DNA of 64,000 nt, from assembly GCF_040822065.1 (NCBI RefSeq), contig NZ_CP162005.1, positions 1,364,001 through 1,428,000 of the forward strand, given 5' to 3'. Made by a program: the position numbers and the translations under genes. Below, in pieces: positions 42,771 to 51,425 of this stretch. This DNA is from Pedobacter sp. WC2423 (GTDB lineage Bacteria; Bacteroidota; Bacteroidia; Sphingobacteriales; Sphingobacteriaceae). The notes below the pieces were generated by a model, which saw nothing but the letters and a program-made list of their open reading frames with translations, did not search any database and had not been told where the DNA came from. How positions within the stretch are numbered: position 1 is the first letter of the stretch; every line of letters starts with the position of its first letter.

Positions 42771-45365
42771 TTAAGGTTTAATCACTTTGGATAATACAGC
42801 CGGAATTTGGATAAGGTCATAATCCTGCGCATAAACCAGGTATTTATTATGCCATACTGGTGAAAATTTATCCTTCGCATCCCTGAGTCCTTTGTAATGA
42901 GAGAAAGATTTGATCTTCTCATAAGCAAATTTCAACGAGCGTTCAGGAAGGTTCTTTGGATCATTCAGACCTGATAAAGGTGCAAAACCAATATTAACAG
43001 AAGTATGCCCTTTTTCTTTCAGATGCTTAAATAACTCCACCAGAATAAAGTCAATTACACCATTTGGTGCATCTGCTGTTTTTCTGATCAGATCATAAGT
43101 CCCCTCACCTTTAGCATAATCAGGAATAATATTTAAAAAGGCAACAATCTTTTCTTCCGAATTCTCTACAGTGATGATCGTTTGATTTTTCAGTTCTTCC
43201 CAGTCAAACATCCCCTGGGAGAAAACAATCTCTTCACGTTCTGTTTCTGCCAGCCATTCATCAGAAACAGATTTTATTTTTTGTAACAGCCCATCTTTAA
43301 CCGGTGCTTCATAAATCTTGCTATGGTATCCTTTTTCCCCCACCTTTTTAAGAGCGTTACGGATCGATTTTCTGCTTCCTCCATCCAGTGTAAAAGTAGT
43401 CAGGTCAACCACCCCTTCCTGTCCTAAGAATAAACGCTTTTTACCACTTTGGGTAAAGGCTTCCAGGTTTTCTTCAGCTACGCGATAGTAAAAGCTTTTC
43501 ATTCCGCTTTCAAAGCAGTACTTATCAAATGATTTGATAAACGCTTTTAAGTTTTCAGGGGCTGTTACCGGTGATTCCAGCACAACAGCAAAGTTTCCGG
43601 CGATCCGGTAAGAAATAAAGCCTTCCAGATCAGGTGAACGGTAAATCAGTTTATCAGGATAGATCTTGAAATAATCCATCGCCGAATTTCCGTATTGATC
43701 TAATTGAGTTCTTGCCCAGTCAAACTCTTCTGCATCAGTCGTATCTTTAATAATATATGGGCGGATCAAAGTATAAACCAGGAAGGCCACAGACAGGAAC
43801 CCGCTGATATTGATAGAATACAAAAACCCTCTTGCGAAAGAATCCTGCGGAACAAGATCGCTGCTGTCAATCAGTACAAAATTCTCCAGCGTATATTTTA
43901 TAGATTGAAGAATACTAAAATTAACATTAAAGTGTTTGGCATCCAGGAAATAAAAACCAATAGTGCCATATAAAACTACCGCAACAACACTGAGCAAGGT
44001 CGTTTGAATCCCTATAAAGCGGAGTCTGGAATTATGTTTCACATAATATTCTTTTCTGGAAGCAATCAGGCCAATAATAACGATAACTGAATACAACGCT
44101 TCTTCATAATCAAAAGCCTTGGTCAGATTTCCAAACAGAGAGAATATGCATAAACTCAGGGCGAAATACCAGGCCATTTTTAGCCCTCTGAGCATGAATG
44201 CAGCTGTAACGAGTAAAAATAAGCCGACTACGAGTACAAAGTAATTTGATGCTGCAATAGCTGAAATAGGCAGAAAATTCTTTAAGAACACCAGTCTTTC
44301 GTGAATTGCCGGTGTGAGTACAGAAACTATATTTACAATTCCCAAAGCAAGAATCATCAGGGCCGGTACAATACGCATCAGCAGTTTATTGATTTTAACC
44401 AGGAAGCTTAAAGCGCCCAGCACCATTGGAATCCAGAATTCCATGAAACGGTACAGGAAAGTAACCGATACAGCCGCTGCTTCTGAATAACCTAAACGGA
44501 TCAGCATAAAGGTCATCGAAGCTTCTACTGCACCTAAACCTCTTAAAAATGGAGAAATAATCAGGAATACCACACCAACTACATAACTGATCGTCGCGAT
44601 AATGATAGAAGGCTCAATATTCAGTGCCACCATAGCAATATAAATATGCACTACACCGATGATTTCGATCACCATGCTGCAAATGAAAGTCCGGATGAAT
44701 CCGTTACGCTCAATTTTATTGCTTTTGAATTCTGCAAGAAAAACCTCTACGGAAGGAATATATTTAACCAGTAGCTGATAAACTTTACCACTATTGGCAA
44801 TAGATCTGTAAATCAAATAGATACCGCCTATTAAAACAAAAACGGAAATCAATCCGATCCATTCCCCTGCACCTATACTCCCTTTAAAGATCGCATAAAT
44901 AAATACCGGGACCGCAATAACGACTACTGAAAGTATACCTACAAAACCATAAATGGATGAAGCAAAATTAATCTGGGATTTAGTCACTCCTTTTTTCTCG
45001 ATATCTCCACTAAAAAAGGCAAGAGAGGAAACTCCTCCTGCTGGCAGAAATACACTGACAAAGTTCCTTTTCAAATACAACATCGTGGAATCAAGCAAAT
45101 TAACTTCACTCCCTACTGCTTTAAAAGCATATTTATACATTAAACCATGTACAAAAAGGTAAACGACACTGAGTACGATTCCCAGGGTGATCCAATCCCA
45201 TCTGGAGGTGAGAACAAGGTGTTTTACTTGTTGGAGTTCGGCTTTTTCGTGCTGAATAAACCAGATGCCCAAACCAATAAAAAACAGCGTGAAAATATAA
45301 CTCGCAATGATTTTATAATTATCCTTTATAAAAGGGACCGGGTTATATTGTGCAGATAATTTCAT
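42771..45365 (-). CDS. mprF: Phosphatidylglycerol lysyltransferase/flippase (MprF type)
   Basis: Bifunctional membrane protein of 864 residues. About 14 N-terminal hydrophobic segments (1-545) form the flippase part, and the C-terminal cytosolic DUF2156 domain (about 560-850) transfers an aminoacyl group from tRNA to phosphatidylglycerol. Motifs seen include GGSRKSIRNALKKVGEKGY, FSQGMFDWEEL, and NIGFAPLSGL. The usual amino acid is lysine, giving a positively charged lipid that lowers susceptibility to cationic peptides; alanine is possible. It is the first gene of a three-gene operon, with a -7 element at 45402-45409. Confidence 0.92.
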   Translation of the reverse strand: MKLSAQYNPVPFIKDNYKIIASYIFTLFFIGLGIWFIQHEKAELQQVKHLVLTSRWDWITLGIVLSVVYLFVHGLMYKYAFKAVGSEVNLLDSTMLYLKRNFVSVFLPAGGVSSLAFFSGDIEKKGVTKSQINFASSIYGFVGILSVVVIAVPVFIYAIFKGSIGAGEWIGLISVFVLIGGIYLIYRSIANSGKVYQLLVKYIPSVEVFLAEFKSNKIERNGFIRTFICSMVIEIIGVVHIYIAMVALNIEPSIIIATISYVVGVVFLIISPFLRGLGAVEASMTFMLIRLGYSEAAAVSVTFLYRFMEFWIPMVLGALSFLVKINKLLMRIVPALMILALGIVNIVSVLTPAIHERLVFLKNFLPISAIAASNYFVLVVGLFLLVTAAFMLRGLKMAWYFALSLCIFSLFGNLTKAFDYEEALYSVIVIIGLIASRKEYYVKHNSRLRFIGIQTTLLSVVAVVLYGTIGFYFLDAKHFNVNFSILQSIKYTLENFVLIDSSDLVPQDSFARGFLYSINISGFLSVAFLVYTLIRPYIIKDTTDAEEFDWARTQLDQYGNSAMDYFKIYPDKLIYRSPDLEGFISYRIAGNFAVVLESPVTAPENLKAFIKSFDKYCFESGMKSFYYRVAEENLEAFTQSGKKRLFLGQEGVVDLTTFTLDGGSRKSIRNALKKVGEKGYHSKIYEAPVKDGLLQKIKSVSDEWLAETEREEIVFSQGMFDWEELKNQTIITVENSEEKIVAFLNIIPDYAKGEGTYDLIRKTADAPNGVIDFILVELFKHLKEKGHTSVNIGFAPLSGLNDPKNLPERSLKFAYEKIKSFSHYKGLRDAKDKFSPVWHNKYLVYAQDYDLIQIPAVLSKVIKP

Positions 45366-45401
45366 GTATAAGTAACGCTTTTCAAATAGTAATCAGGATA
45401 G

Positions 45402-45409
45402 CAAAAGTA
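45402..45409 (-). promoter_or_regulatory. -7 promoter element of the mprF operon
   Basis: Minus-strand TACTTTTG matches TAnnTTTG, 36 bp before the mprF start. A good -33 match is absent. Confidence 0.4.
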
Positions 45410-45456
45410 TGACATTTCTGCTGATTAAAGAATCTAATATGCCTAATTAGTCTAAA

Positions 45457-46686
45457 CTAATTCTTTAAACCGTTTTCTGTCAGGGTTTGGTTTTTCTTTA
45501 TCCTTGATTTTGAAAAGACAACGATACACATGGCAATGAAAGACCAGAGCAGCATTTGCCAGGTAGAAAGTGTCCATCCTCCGTGTTTCCAGCATAACAG
45601 GCCAAAAAAAGTTCCTATTCCACCCCCTATAAAATAGGTAGTCATATAAATCGTATTTAAACGGCTATGAGAGTTTTCATCTAAGGAATAAATCCTGGTG
45701 AAATTGGTAATCTGTGTAGCCTGTACACCAATATCAAGTATAAATATGGAGATAATCATCACGATCACTGAAACCGGAAAAAGTTTAAGCAGTATCAGGC
45801 TGAATATAATCATAGCTACACTGATGATTAACGATTTCTTCGTATTGCCTTTGTCTGCTAATTTCCCGAAATATGGAGCCACTAATGCGCCGCCAATTGC
45901 TACAATACCAAAAAGCCCGATGGTATCTGCATGAAAAGCAAAGGCCGGACCGCTCAGGTAAAAGGTTACGGTTGTCCAGAAAGAACAGAAAACACCAAAT
46001 GTAAATGCCCCCAGAATCGCCGACCTGCGCAAGAGCTCATGTTCCTTGACCAAAGCGAGTGTTGATTTAAGTAGTTCGATATAAGTACCTGTAAATTTAT
46101 GTTTTACGTTTGGCAGATAAAGTTTTAAGAGCACAGTAATGGTCAATACCATGATGGCCGAAATCGCGTAAACGTAACGCCAGCCAAGCCAGTCTGTAAT
46201 GAATCCGCTAATGACCCTTGAACCTAATATACCAACCAGAATTCCGCTAAAAACAATCCCCACGGTTTTACCCCGGTTTACCTTGTCCAGGCTGGCAGCC
46301 ATAGGCAGGATAATTTGTGCGGGCGCTGAGCATACCCCAATAAGCAGACTCAGCATCCAGACGAAAACAACACCTTTGGCAAGTACCATCAGGATCAGCA
46401 TGACAGCCAGGCTCAGCATCAAAATAAGAATCAGCTTTTTCCGGTCTACTTTATCTCCCAGGGGGATCAGGAAAAACATGCCCAGACCATAGCCCAGCTG
46501 TGCAAACATGGATACTCTCCCGATTTCTGCATCAGTAGCGTTCAGAGAAATTGCCATTTCCTTCAAAATTGGCTGATTATAATAAATATTGGCAACGGTA
46601 ATACCCGCAGCAACAGCCATTAATAAAATTGTACCTGATTTTAACTGGTCACCTTCCTGGTGCAGGTTCTTATTTTCACGATTCAT
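45457..46686 (-). CDS. MFS exporter (YgaY-like)
   Basis: Inner-membrane transporter of 409 residues with about twelve hydrophobic segments. The first loop AQLGYGLGMFFLIPLGDKVDRKKLIL fits the MFS motif A. Other DHA1-type features are NIYYNQPILKEMA near the N-terminus and SRVISGFITDWLGWRYVYAI. The substrate is unknown. Its minus-strand -7 element TATTTTTG (46694-46701) lies only 7 bp before the ATG, so the message is almost leaderless. It is not linked to the mprF operon, whose start is 91 bp further on. Confidence 0.88.
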   Translation of the reverse strand: MNRENKNLHQEGDQLKSGTILLMAVAAGITVANIYYNQPILKEMAISLNATDAEIGRVSMFAQLGYGLGMFFLIPLGDKVDRKKLILILMLSLAVMLILMVLAKGVVFVWMLSLLIGVCSAPAQIILPMAASLDKVNRGKTVGIVFSGILVGILGSRVISGFITDWLGWRYVYAISAIMVLTITVLLKLYLPNVKHKFTGTYIELLKSTLALVKEHELLRRSAILGAFTFGVFCSFWTTVTFYLSGPAFAFHADTIGLFGIVAIGGALVAPYFGKLADKGNTKKSLIISVAMIIFSLILLKLFPVSVIVMIISIFILDIGVQATQITNFTRIYSLDENSHSRLNTIYMTTYFIGGGIGTFFGLLCWKHGGWTLSTWQMLLWSFIAMCIVVFSKSRIKKNQTLTENGLKN

Positions 46687-46693
46687 CCGGCCG

Positions 46694-46701
46694 CAAAAAT
46701 A
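46694..46701 (-). promoter_or_regulatory. -7 promoter element close to the MFS start
   Basis: Minus-strand TATTTTTG followed by CGG, 7 bp before the MFS ATG. The closeness implies a nearly leaderless transcript, or co-transcription from map upstream. Confidence 0.35.
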
Positions 46702-46702
46702 A

Positions 46703-47503
46703 CTAATAATAGGAAGAATTCAGGTTTCTGTTTGCTTTCTCTGCAATTTCTATTAAAGTATAGTTTGATAAGATCATCGCATGCCCGGGTTTGATACAAA
46801 CATCATGTTCAAAGTGAACAGATGGTTTACCATCTGCTGTTCTCACTGTCCAGCCATCTTTTGATACCTTGATATCTTTAGTACCCAGATTCACCATAGG
46901 TTCAATAGCCAGCACAAGGTTCTCTTTCATGATAATCCCCTCGTTTCTTCTTCCGTAATTGGGTACCTGCGGGTGTTCGTGCATGGAACGGCCAAGACCA
47001 TGGCCCACAAATTCTCTGACCACCCCATAACCATTACCTTCTGCATGGCGCTGGATAGCACTTGAAATATTAGTTAAATAACTGTCTGCCACAGCATGTT
47101 CAATCCCTTCATAAAGACATTCTTTAGTTATCCTAACCAAATCTATAACTTCCTGCTCTGCCTCTCCTATAATGAAAGTATAGGCATGATCTCCATGAAA
47201 TTCATTTTTGATAACGCCTACATCTACCGAAACAATATCACCATCTCGCAGCGGCTTGTCATCCGGCATGCCATGTACCACCACATCGTTTAATGAGGTA
47301 CAAATATGATGGGGATAACCTTCGTAGTTAAGAAATGATGGAATAGCATCATGATCCGCAATATATTCAGCTACAAGTTTATCCAGAGCCATGGTGGTAA
47401 TCCCCGGCTTTAAAACCTTGGCGACTTCGGTGAGCGCGGAGCTAATTAAGGTAGCACTGATCCGGATCAATTCTACTTCTTCTTCTGTTTTAAGTATAAT
47501 CAT
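46703..47503 (-). CDS. map: Methionine aminopeptidase type I
   Basis: Cytosolic metallopeptidase of 266 residues that removes initiator methionine. The metal ligands are present: Asp94, Asp105, His168, Glu201, Glu232, and substrate-facing His77 in VVVHG. The family signature FVGHGLGRSMHEHPQVPNYG is clear. It lies between the MFS gene (16 bp) and modC (11 bp), so it could be transcribed as the tail of the mod operon; it is probably not the only map gene, since the other usually sits in a ribosomal-protein operon. Confidence 0.95.
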   Translation of the reverse strand: MIILKTEEEVELIRISATLISSALTEVAKVLKPGITTMALDKLVAEYIADHDAIPSFLNYEGYPHHICTSLNDVVVHGMPDDKPLRDGDIVSVDVGVIKNEFHGDHAYTFIIGEAEQEVIDLVRITKECLYEGIEHAVADSYLTNISSAIQRHAEGNGYGVVREFVGHGLGRSMHEHPQVPNYGRRNEGIIMKENLVLAIEPMVNLGTKDIKVSKDGWTVRTADGKPSVHFEHDVCIKPGHAMILSNYTLIEIAEKANRNLNSSYY

Positions 47504-47514
47504 GAGATTGCGGG

Positions 47515-48141
47515 TTATTTTTCCTGTTCAATTTTTAAGCTCCGGTCAGCAAAACCTGCTGTTTCCTGCAAGTGATGACTGACGATAATGGTAGTGGTGC
47601 CAAATTCTTTTAATATAATTTTCAGTTCAGTAATTAAGCTTTCGCGCAGGTCATCATCAAGCGCAGAAAAAGCTTCATCCAATAAAAGCAGTGCAGGCTT
47701 CAGGGCCAGCGCACGCAGTATAGCGAGTCTTTGCTGCTGACCTCCTGAAAGCTGCTGCGGCTTGTGCAGGCCAAAGGATTCCATTTTCCCGATTTTCAAG
47801 AGCCTTGTAATCAGCTGCTGATCTGCTGTAGCATATTGAAGATGTTCCTGTACGGTCATATTTGGAAACAAGGCATAATCCTGAAATACAAACCCTGCCC
47901 GGCGTTGCTGTGGCTTCCAGTTGATCTTTTTGCCGATGTCCAGCCAATAAGTATCTTTAACCTGTATTGTGCCCCTATCGGGAGTAATAAGTCCAGCCAG
48001 GATCTTTAAAAACGTGGTCTTTCCTGAACCCGAAGAACCATAAACCCTGGTAACCGATTGTGCAGGAAACTGTGCATCGACCAGAAGCTCAGTATTTCCT
48101 TTATAGGTCTTTATCTTTTTATAAACTTTTGCTGTGATCAT
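47515..48141 (-). CDS. modC: Molybdate ABC transporter ATP-binding protein
   Basis: 208-residue ATPase of the molybdate importer. Walker A is YGSSGSGKTT, the ABC signature LSGGQQQR, and Walker B LLLDEAFSALD. It is short: the C-terminal MOP/TOBE molybdate-sensing domain of the usual ~350-residue ModC is absent. The start overlaps the modB stop by 4 bp. Sulfate or tungstate transport cannot be ruled out from this subunit alone, but the ModA and ModB partners favour molybdate. Confidence 0.88.
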   Translation of the reverse strand: MITAKVYKKIKTYKGNTELLVDAQFPAQSVTRVYGSSGSGKTTFLKILAGLITPDRGTIQVKDTYWLDIGKKINWKPQQRRAGFVFQDYALFPNMTVQEHLQYATADQQLITRLLKIGKMESFGLHKPQQLSGGQQQRLAILRALALKPALLLLDEAFSALDDDLRESLITELKIILKEFGTTTIIVSHHLQETAGFADRSLKIEQEK

Positions 48142-48809
48142 TCTAATGGCCCCCGTATTGAATTTCTGTTAAAAATGAAAACCAGGATCACCAGCATGAA
48201 AGTGATTGCGAATAAAACCAGCGAATATTGATTAGCTTGTTGATATTGATTGTTATCAACAGCATCATAAATTGCAATGGAAGCAACTTTAGTAATCCCA
48301 TCAAGTTTCCCTCCGATCATCAATACCACACCAAACTCCCCTAGTGTATGGGCAAAAGTCAGTACAATTGCAGTATAAAGTGATGCTTTGATATTAGGTA
48401 ACAATACCCTGTAAAAGGTTTCCAGTTTGGATTTACCCATCGTATAAGAAGCTTCTGCAAGCGATTTTGGTAAGTGTGCGAGTGCAGATTTTACCGGGCT
48501 GACCATAAAAGGCAGGCTGTAAATCACCGAGGCGACCACTAAGCCTTCAAAAGAGAAAACCAGGCTCAGGTTTAAATATTTTAACAACCAGCTTCCCAGC
48601 ACACTATTCGGGCTGAAGGTGAGCAGTAAATAAAAACCCAGCACAGATGGTGGTAAAACTAATGGCATCGTCAGCACGGCTTCAATGACAACCTTACCTA
48701 GCGAACTGCGCCTGGAAAGCCAGTAAGCAAGTGGAATACCTATAAACAACAGTATAAAAGTCGTAATCGCAGCGAGTTTCAGGCTCAGCCATATCGGGGT
48801 CCATTCCAT
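48138..48809 (-). CDS. modB: Molybdate ABC transporter permease
   Basis: Inner-membrane permease of 223 residues with about five helices. The coupling-loop motif EASYTMGKSKLETFYRVLLPNIK matches the EAA loop of ModB/CysT permeases, and TFAHTLGEFGVVLMIGGKLDG is the typical substrate-path region. It overlaps modC by 4 bp and follows modA by 6 bp. Confidence 0.93.
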   Translation of the reverse strand: MEWTPIWLSLKLAAITTFILLFIGIPLAYWLSRRSSLGKVVIEAVLTMPLVLPPSVLGFYLLLTFSPNSVLGSWLLKYLNLSLVFSFEGLVVASVIYSLPFMVSPVKSALAHLPKSLAEASYTMGKSKLETFYRVLLPNIKASLYTAIVLTFAHTLGEFGVVLMIGGKLDGITKVASIAIYDAVDNNQYQQANQYSLVLFAITFMLVILVFIFNRNSIRGPLE

Positions 48810-48815
48810 TAATCT

Positions 48816-49637
48816 TTAGTTGGATTTATAATTTCTGTAGCCATACTGACTAAAAACAGCTTTCGCGTCAGCAGAGAAAAGATAATCATAAAATCTTTTA
48901 TTTTCCGTATAATTCTTACGCTTTGCGTAATGCAGCAATAGCGCTCCCTGCTGAATTGGGGTATAGGTAGCGGGGTCTATTCTTTGCCACTTCAAATGAT
49001 CTGCAGGCTTAAGTTCATAGACCAGTGATTCTGTAGTAAACCCAATGTTCACTACCTTTTTAAGCACATAAGTATTCACCTGGCTAATGCTCTCGCCAAA
49101 AACCAGGCGGGGAACCAGCGCAGCATATAAATGATAATGTTTCAAAGCTTGTTCTGCTGCTTTTCCATAAGGGGCCAGTGCTGGATTTGCAATGGCTATT
49201 TTCCCTGTTTGCTGATCGCTGATTAAAGCTTTCCAGTTTTCAAGAGATGCCCCGGTAGCAGAACAAACAATCAGACTGCCCAGTGCATAGACCCGCGGTT
49301 TCGTTAAGGCAAAACCCTCGGTATATACTTGCTGCGCAAAATCCATATCCGCAGATAAAAACAGATCATATGGTGCCCCATTTTTTATTTGAGCAGCCAG
49401 TTTACCAGACGAACCACTAATGATTTCTACATTTATACCCGTCTTATTTTTAAAATCAGCCGCAATTTTCCTGACCACAGTCTGTGCATTTGCCGCAACC
49501 GCGACTCTGACGGGCTGACCAAAGGCAGGGATGAAGGTAAAGACTGCTAAAATTAGTAAAACGATTTGCTGGATAAGATTGGATGTTTTGCGGCAGATAG
49601 GATTTTGAACAGGGATTACTAATAAACTGTATTTCAA
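48816..49637 (-). CDS. modA: Molybdate-binding periplasmic protein
   Basis: Exported binding protein of 273 residues with an uncleaved-looking long N-terminus (about 1-40), then the ModA core: VRVAVAANAQTVVRKIAADF, SGSSGKLAAQI, LFLSADMDFAQQVY, IAIANPALAPYGKAAEQ and NVGFTTES-like VNIGFTTESLVY. No ATG is available in the N-terminal region; the frame opens with TTG at 49637 and no better start exists. It is the first gene of modABC (and perhaps map), controlled from a promoter at 49689-49719. Confidence 0.9.
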   Translation of the reverse strand: MKYSLLVIPVQNPICRKTSNLIQQIVLLILAVFTFIPAFGQPVRVAVAANAQTVVRKIAADFKNKTGINVEIISGSSGKLAAQIKNGAPYDLFLSADMDFAQQVYTEGFALTKPRVYALGSLIVCSATGASLENWKALISDQQTGKIAIANPALAPYGKAAEQALKHYHLYAALVPRLVFGESISQVNTYVLKKVVNIGFTTESLVYELKPADHLKWQRIDPATYTPIQQGALLLHYAKRKNYTENKRFYDYLFSADAKAVFSQYGYRNYKSN

Positions 49638-49657
49638 TATTTTGTTTATTTAAACTG

Positions 49658-49680
49658 CCTTAACTATTCATTAGTTAAGG
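49658..49680 (-). promoter_or_regulatory. Operator-like dyad at the modA transcript start
   Basis: Perfect 9-bp inverted repeat CCTTAACTA-TTCAT-TAGTTAAGG, lying immediately downstream of the predicted RNA start and 20 bp before the TTG start codon. It fits a repressor operator or a 5' leader hairpin. It does not resemble the E. coli ModE site. Confidence 0.6.
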
Positions 49681-49688
49681 TGAAGAAT

Positions 49689-49719
49689 CAAAAATAGTAT
49701 GTTTAAATCAGTAAACAAA
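49689..49719 (-). promoter_or_regulatory. Canonical Bacteroidota promoter of modABC
   Basis: On the minus strand TTTG (49719-49716), exactly 19 bp of spacer, then TATTTTTG (49696-49689): a full match to the TTTG-N19-TAnnTTTG consensus. The expected RNA start is near 49682. Confidence 0.7.
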
Positions 49720-49810
49720 CAGAAATAAAACAGCTAATGTATAAAACGGTTTTTCAATATTCACGAGTTGTTTAACAGATTTTTTTACCTTTATTTTTCA
49801 ACAAATTAGA

Positions 49811-50269
49811 ATGGAATATACCGAGATATGTAAACCTTTTGACTCCCTGACTGTGAAGGAGCTTTACGCGATATTAAAACTGAGAAGCGAAATATTCGTA
49901 GTAGAACAAAATTGTGTTTTCCTGGATACAGATGGTAAAGATTTATCCTGTCAGCATCTGATGCTTTATCAAAATAAACAGCTGATGGCTTATGCAAGAA
50001 TAGTTCCCGCTGGATTATCATTTACCGAGCCCTCTATAGGAAGGATAGTAAGCAGCCATGCGGCAAGAGGAAAAGGATTCGGCAGGCAGCTTGTTTCACT
50101 GGCTATTGCCAACTGCCAGCGCTTATATGGGAATAAGCCAATAAAAATTGGTGCACAGCTTTACCTGAAATCATTTTATGAGTCATTTGGCTTTGTAATT
50201 TACGGAGAAGAATATCTGGAAGATGACATCGTCCATATAGATATGATCAGACCCGTAACCACTTCATAA
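49811..50269 (+). CDS. ElaA-type GNAT acetyltransferase
   Basis: Cytosolic N-acetyltransferase of 152 residues. ElaA signature: LYAILKLRSEIFVVEQNC, DLSCQHLMLY, and the acetyl-CoA loop IVSSHAARGKGFGRQLVSLA. The substrate is unknown. The gene diverges from modA; a near-match -7 (TACCTTTA) lies upstream. It is followed by 118 bp before the aquaporin gene. Confidence 0.9.
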   Translation: MEYTEICKPFDSLTVKELYAILKLRSEIFVVEQNCVFLDTDGKDLSCQHLMLYQNKQLMAYARIVPAGLSFTEPSIGRIVSSHAARGKGFGRQLVSLAIANCQRLYGNKPIKIGAQLYLKSFYESFGFVIYGEEYLEDDIVHIDMIRPVTTS

Positions 50270-50387
50270 CCAAGGAATAACAAGGTTGTTATTTGATACA
50301 ATTAATTGTCATTTAATGGTACATTTCTGAGAAAATATGATTAATATTATATAAGTTTTTATACATATTTAACTTAATCAATCTCTC

Positions 50388-51095
50388 ATGGAAACAACTA
50401 CTTTTTCAAAATTTTCAGCCGAATTTTTCGGTACACTGGTCTTAGTGCTGATGGGCTGCGGCAGTGCTGTAATTGCTGGCGCAGACGGTACCAGCGGAGT
50501 CGGTTTGCTCGGCATATCCTTCGCTTTTGGATTATCTGTAGTCGCTATGGCTTATGCAATTGGCCATATTTCAGGTTGCCATATTAACCCGGCAATTTCT
50601 ATTGGTATGGTGGTCGTGGGACGTATGAAATCAAGCGAGGCAATTATCTATATCATTGCACAGGTACTGGGAGCGATTGCAGGTGCAGGAATCTTATATC
50701 TTATTGCATCTGGCAGGGATGGTTATTCTCTTGCTGATGGCGGTTTAGGCCAAAATGGTTACGAGGCAGGCTCCCCTGCTGGTTATAACCTGGTTGCTGG
50801 CTTTGTAGCTGAAACCGTGTTTACCTTTATCTTCCTGATGGTAATTTTCGGATCAACTTCTACAAAAAACATCAACGGTGGTTTTGCTGGTTTGGCCATT
50901 GGCTTAAGTTTGGTATTGATTCATATTGTTGGTATTAAAGTAACAGGTGTATCTGTCAACCCTGCAAGAAGTATTGGCCCTGCATTGTTAGTGGGTGGCC
51001 GCGCAATCAGCCAGGTTTGGTTATTTATTGCTGCACCTGTTTTAGGGAGTATACTGAGTGCTGTAGTATGGCGTTTCCTGCTGGAGAAAAATTAG
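50388..51095 (+). CDS. Aquaporin (AqpZ-like)
   Basis: Inner-membrane channel of 235 residues with six helices and the two half-helix motifs NPA (67-69) and NPAR (191-194). Selectivity-filter positions compared with E. coli AqpZ read Phe46, His179, Val188 (Thr183 in AqpZ) and Arg194. Phe/His/Arg favour a water channel over a glycerol facilitator. The upstream region is AT-rich without a clear promoter. A predicted hairpin RNA lies 185 bp downstream. Confidence 0.92.
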   Translation: METTTFSKFSAEFFGTLVLVLMGCGSAVIAGADGTSGVGLLGISFAFGLSVVAMAYAIGHISGCHINPAISIGMVVVGRMKSSEAIIYIIAQVLGAIAGAGILYLIASGRDGYSLADGGLGQNGYEAGSPAGYNLVAGFVAETVFTFIFLMVIFGSTSTKNINGGFAGLAIGLSLVLIHIVGIKVTGVSVNPARSIGPALLVGGRAISQVWLFIAAPVLGSILSAVVWRFLLEKN

Positions 51096-51220
51096 TGCTG
51101 TAAATTGAAAACCCTTTTTGCAATGCATTCAGCAGGTTTCATAAGTGCTCATTCATTAATTGCGTATTTCTACGCAGGATAAAGGGTGTTTTATCTGCAT
51201 CATATCAGTTTCTATCTTTA

Positions 51221-51228
51221 TACTTTTG
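51221..51228 (+). promoter_or_regulatory. -7 promoter element with no gene downstream
   Basis: TACTTTTG matches TAnnTTTG exactly. The only thing downstream on this strand before the next gene end is the 69-nt hairpin. A good -33 match at 19-21 bp is not seen. Confidence 0.4.
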
Positions 51229-51234
51229 AATTAA

Positions 51235-51350
51235 GGTTAACATCTCAGCTAATCAACGTTCTCATCTCATGTTAGAACAGAAAAAGCCTCGTAATGGAGT
51301 CCCCTACCAGTTAGACAAACCAGGGAGACTTCAAAACGGGGCTTTTTCAA
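51235..51350 (+). ncRNA. Candidate small RNA ending in a long hairpin
   Basis: A transcript from the box at 51221 would be about 115 nt. It would contain a GTTCT/AGAAC hairpin and then a rod: GAAAAAGCCTCGT (51280-51292) pairs with 51336-51348 over 13 bp (one G-U), enclosing GGAGTC (51296-51301) with GACTTC (51327-51332), and CCCT with AGGG around a 16-nt loop. The outer stem has a GC block followed by five T, as a terminator does. It may instead be only the shared terminator of aqpZ and the AraC gene. Confidence 0.4.
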
Positions 51351-51425
51351 TTGTTAATCTGTGTAAACCCGGGCTTAAATCAAGCTGCAAAAAACAAAGA
51401 AATGATTATATAAATCAAAGAATAG

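Larger units (their letters stand above)
51096..51425 (+). other. 330-bp intergenic region with a promoter-like box and a structured RNA
   Basis: No coding frame is convincing. From left to right it holds about 125 bp of plain AT-rich DNA, a plus-strand -7 element (51221-51228), a small GTTCT/AGAAC hairpin (51258-51278), a long structured hairpin (51280-51348), then 77 bp without features up to the end of the converging AraC gene. Confidence 0.55.

Noticed and set aside
51306..51348. Resemblance of the GTTAGAC segment and folded shape to an integron attC site
   Set aside because: No matching RYYYAAC core at the other end and no integrase or cassette genes nearby.
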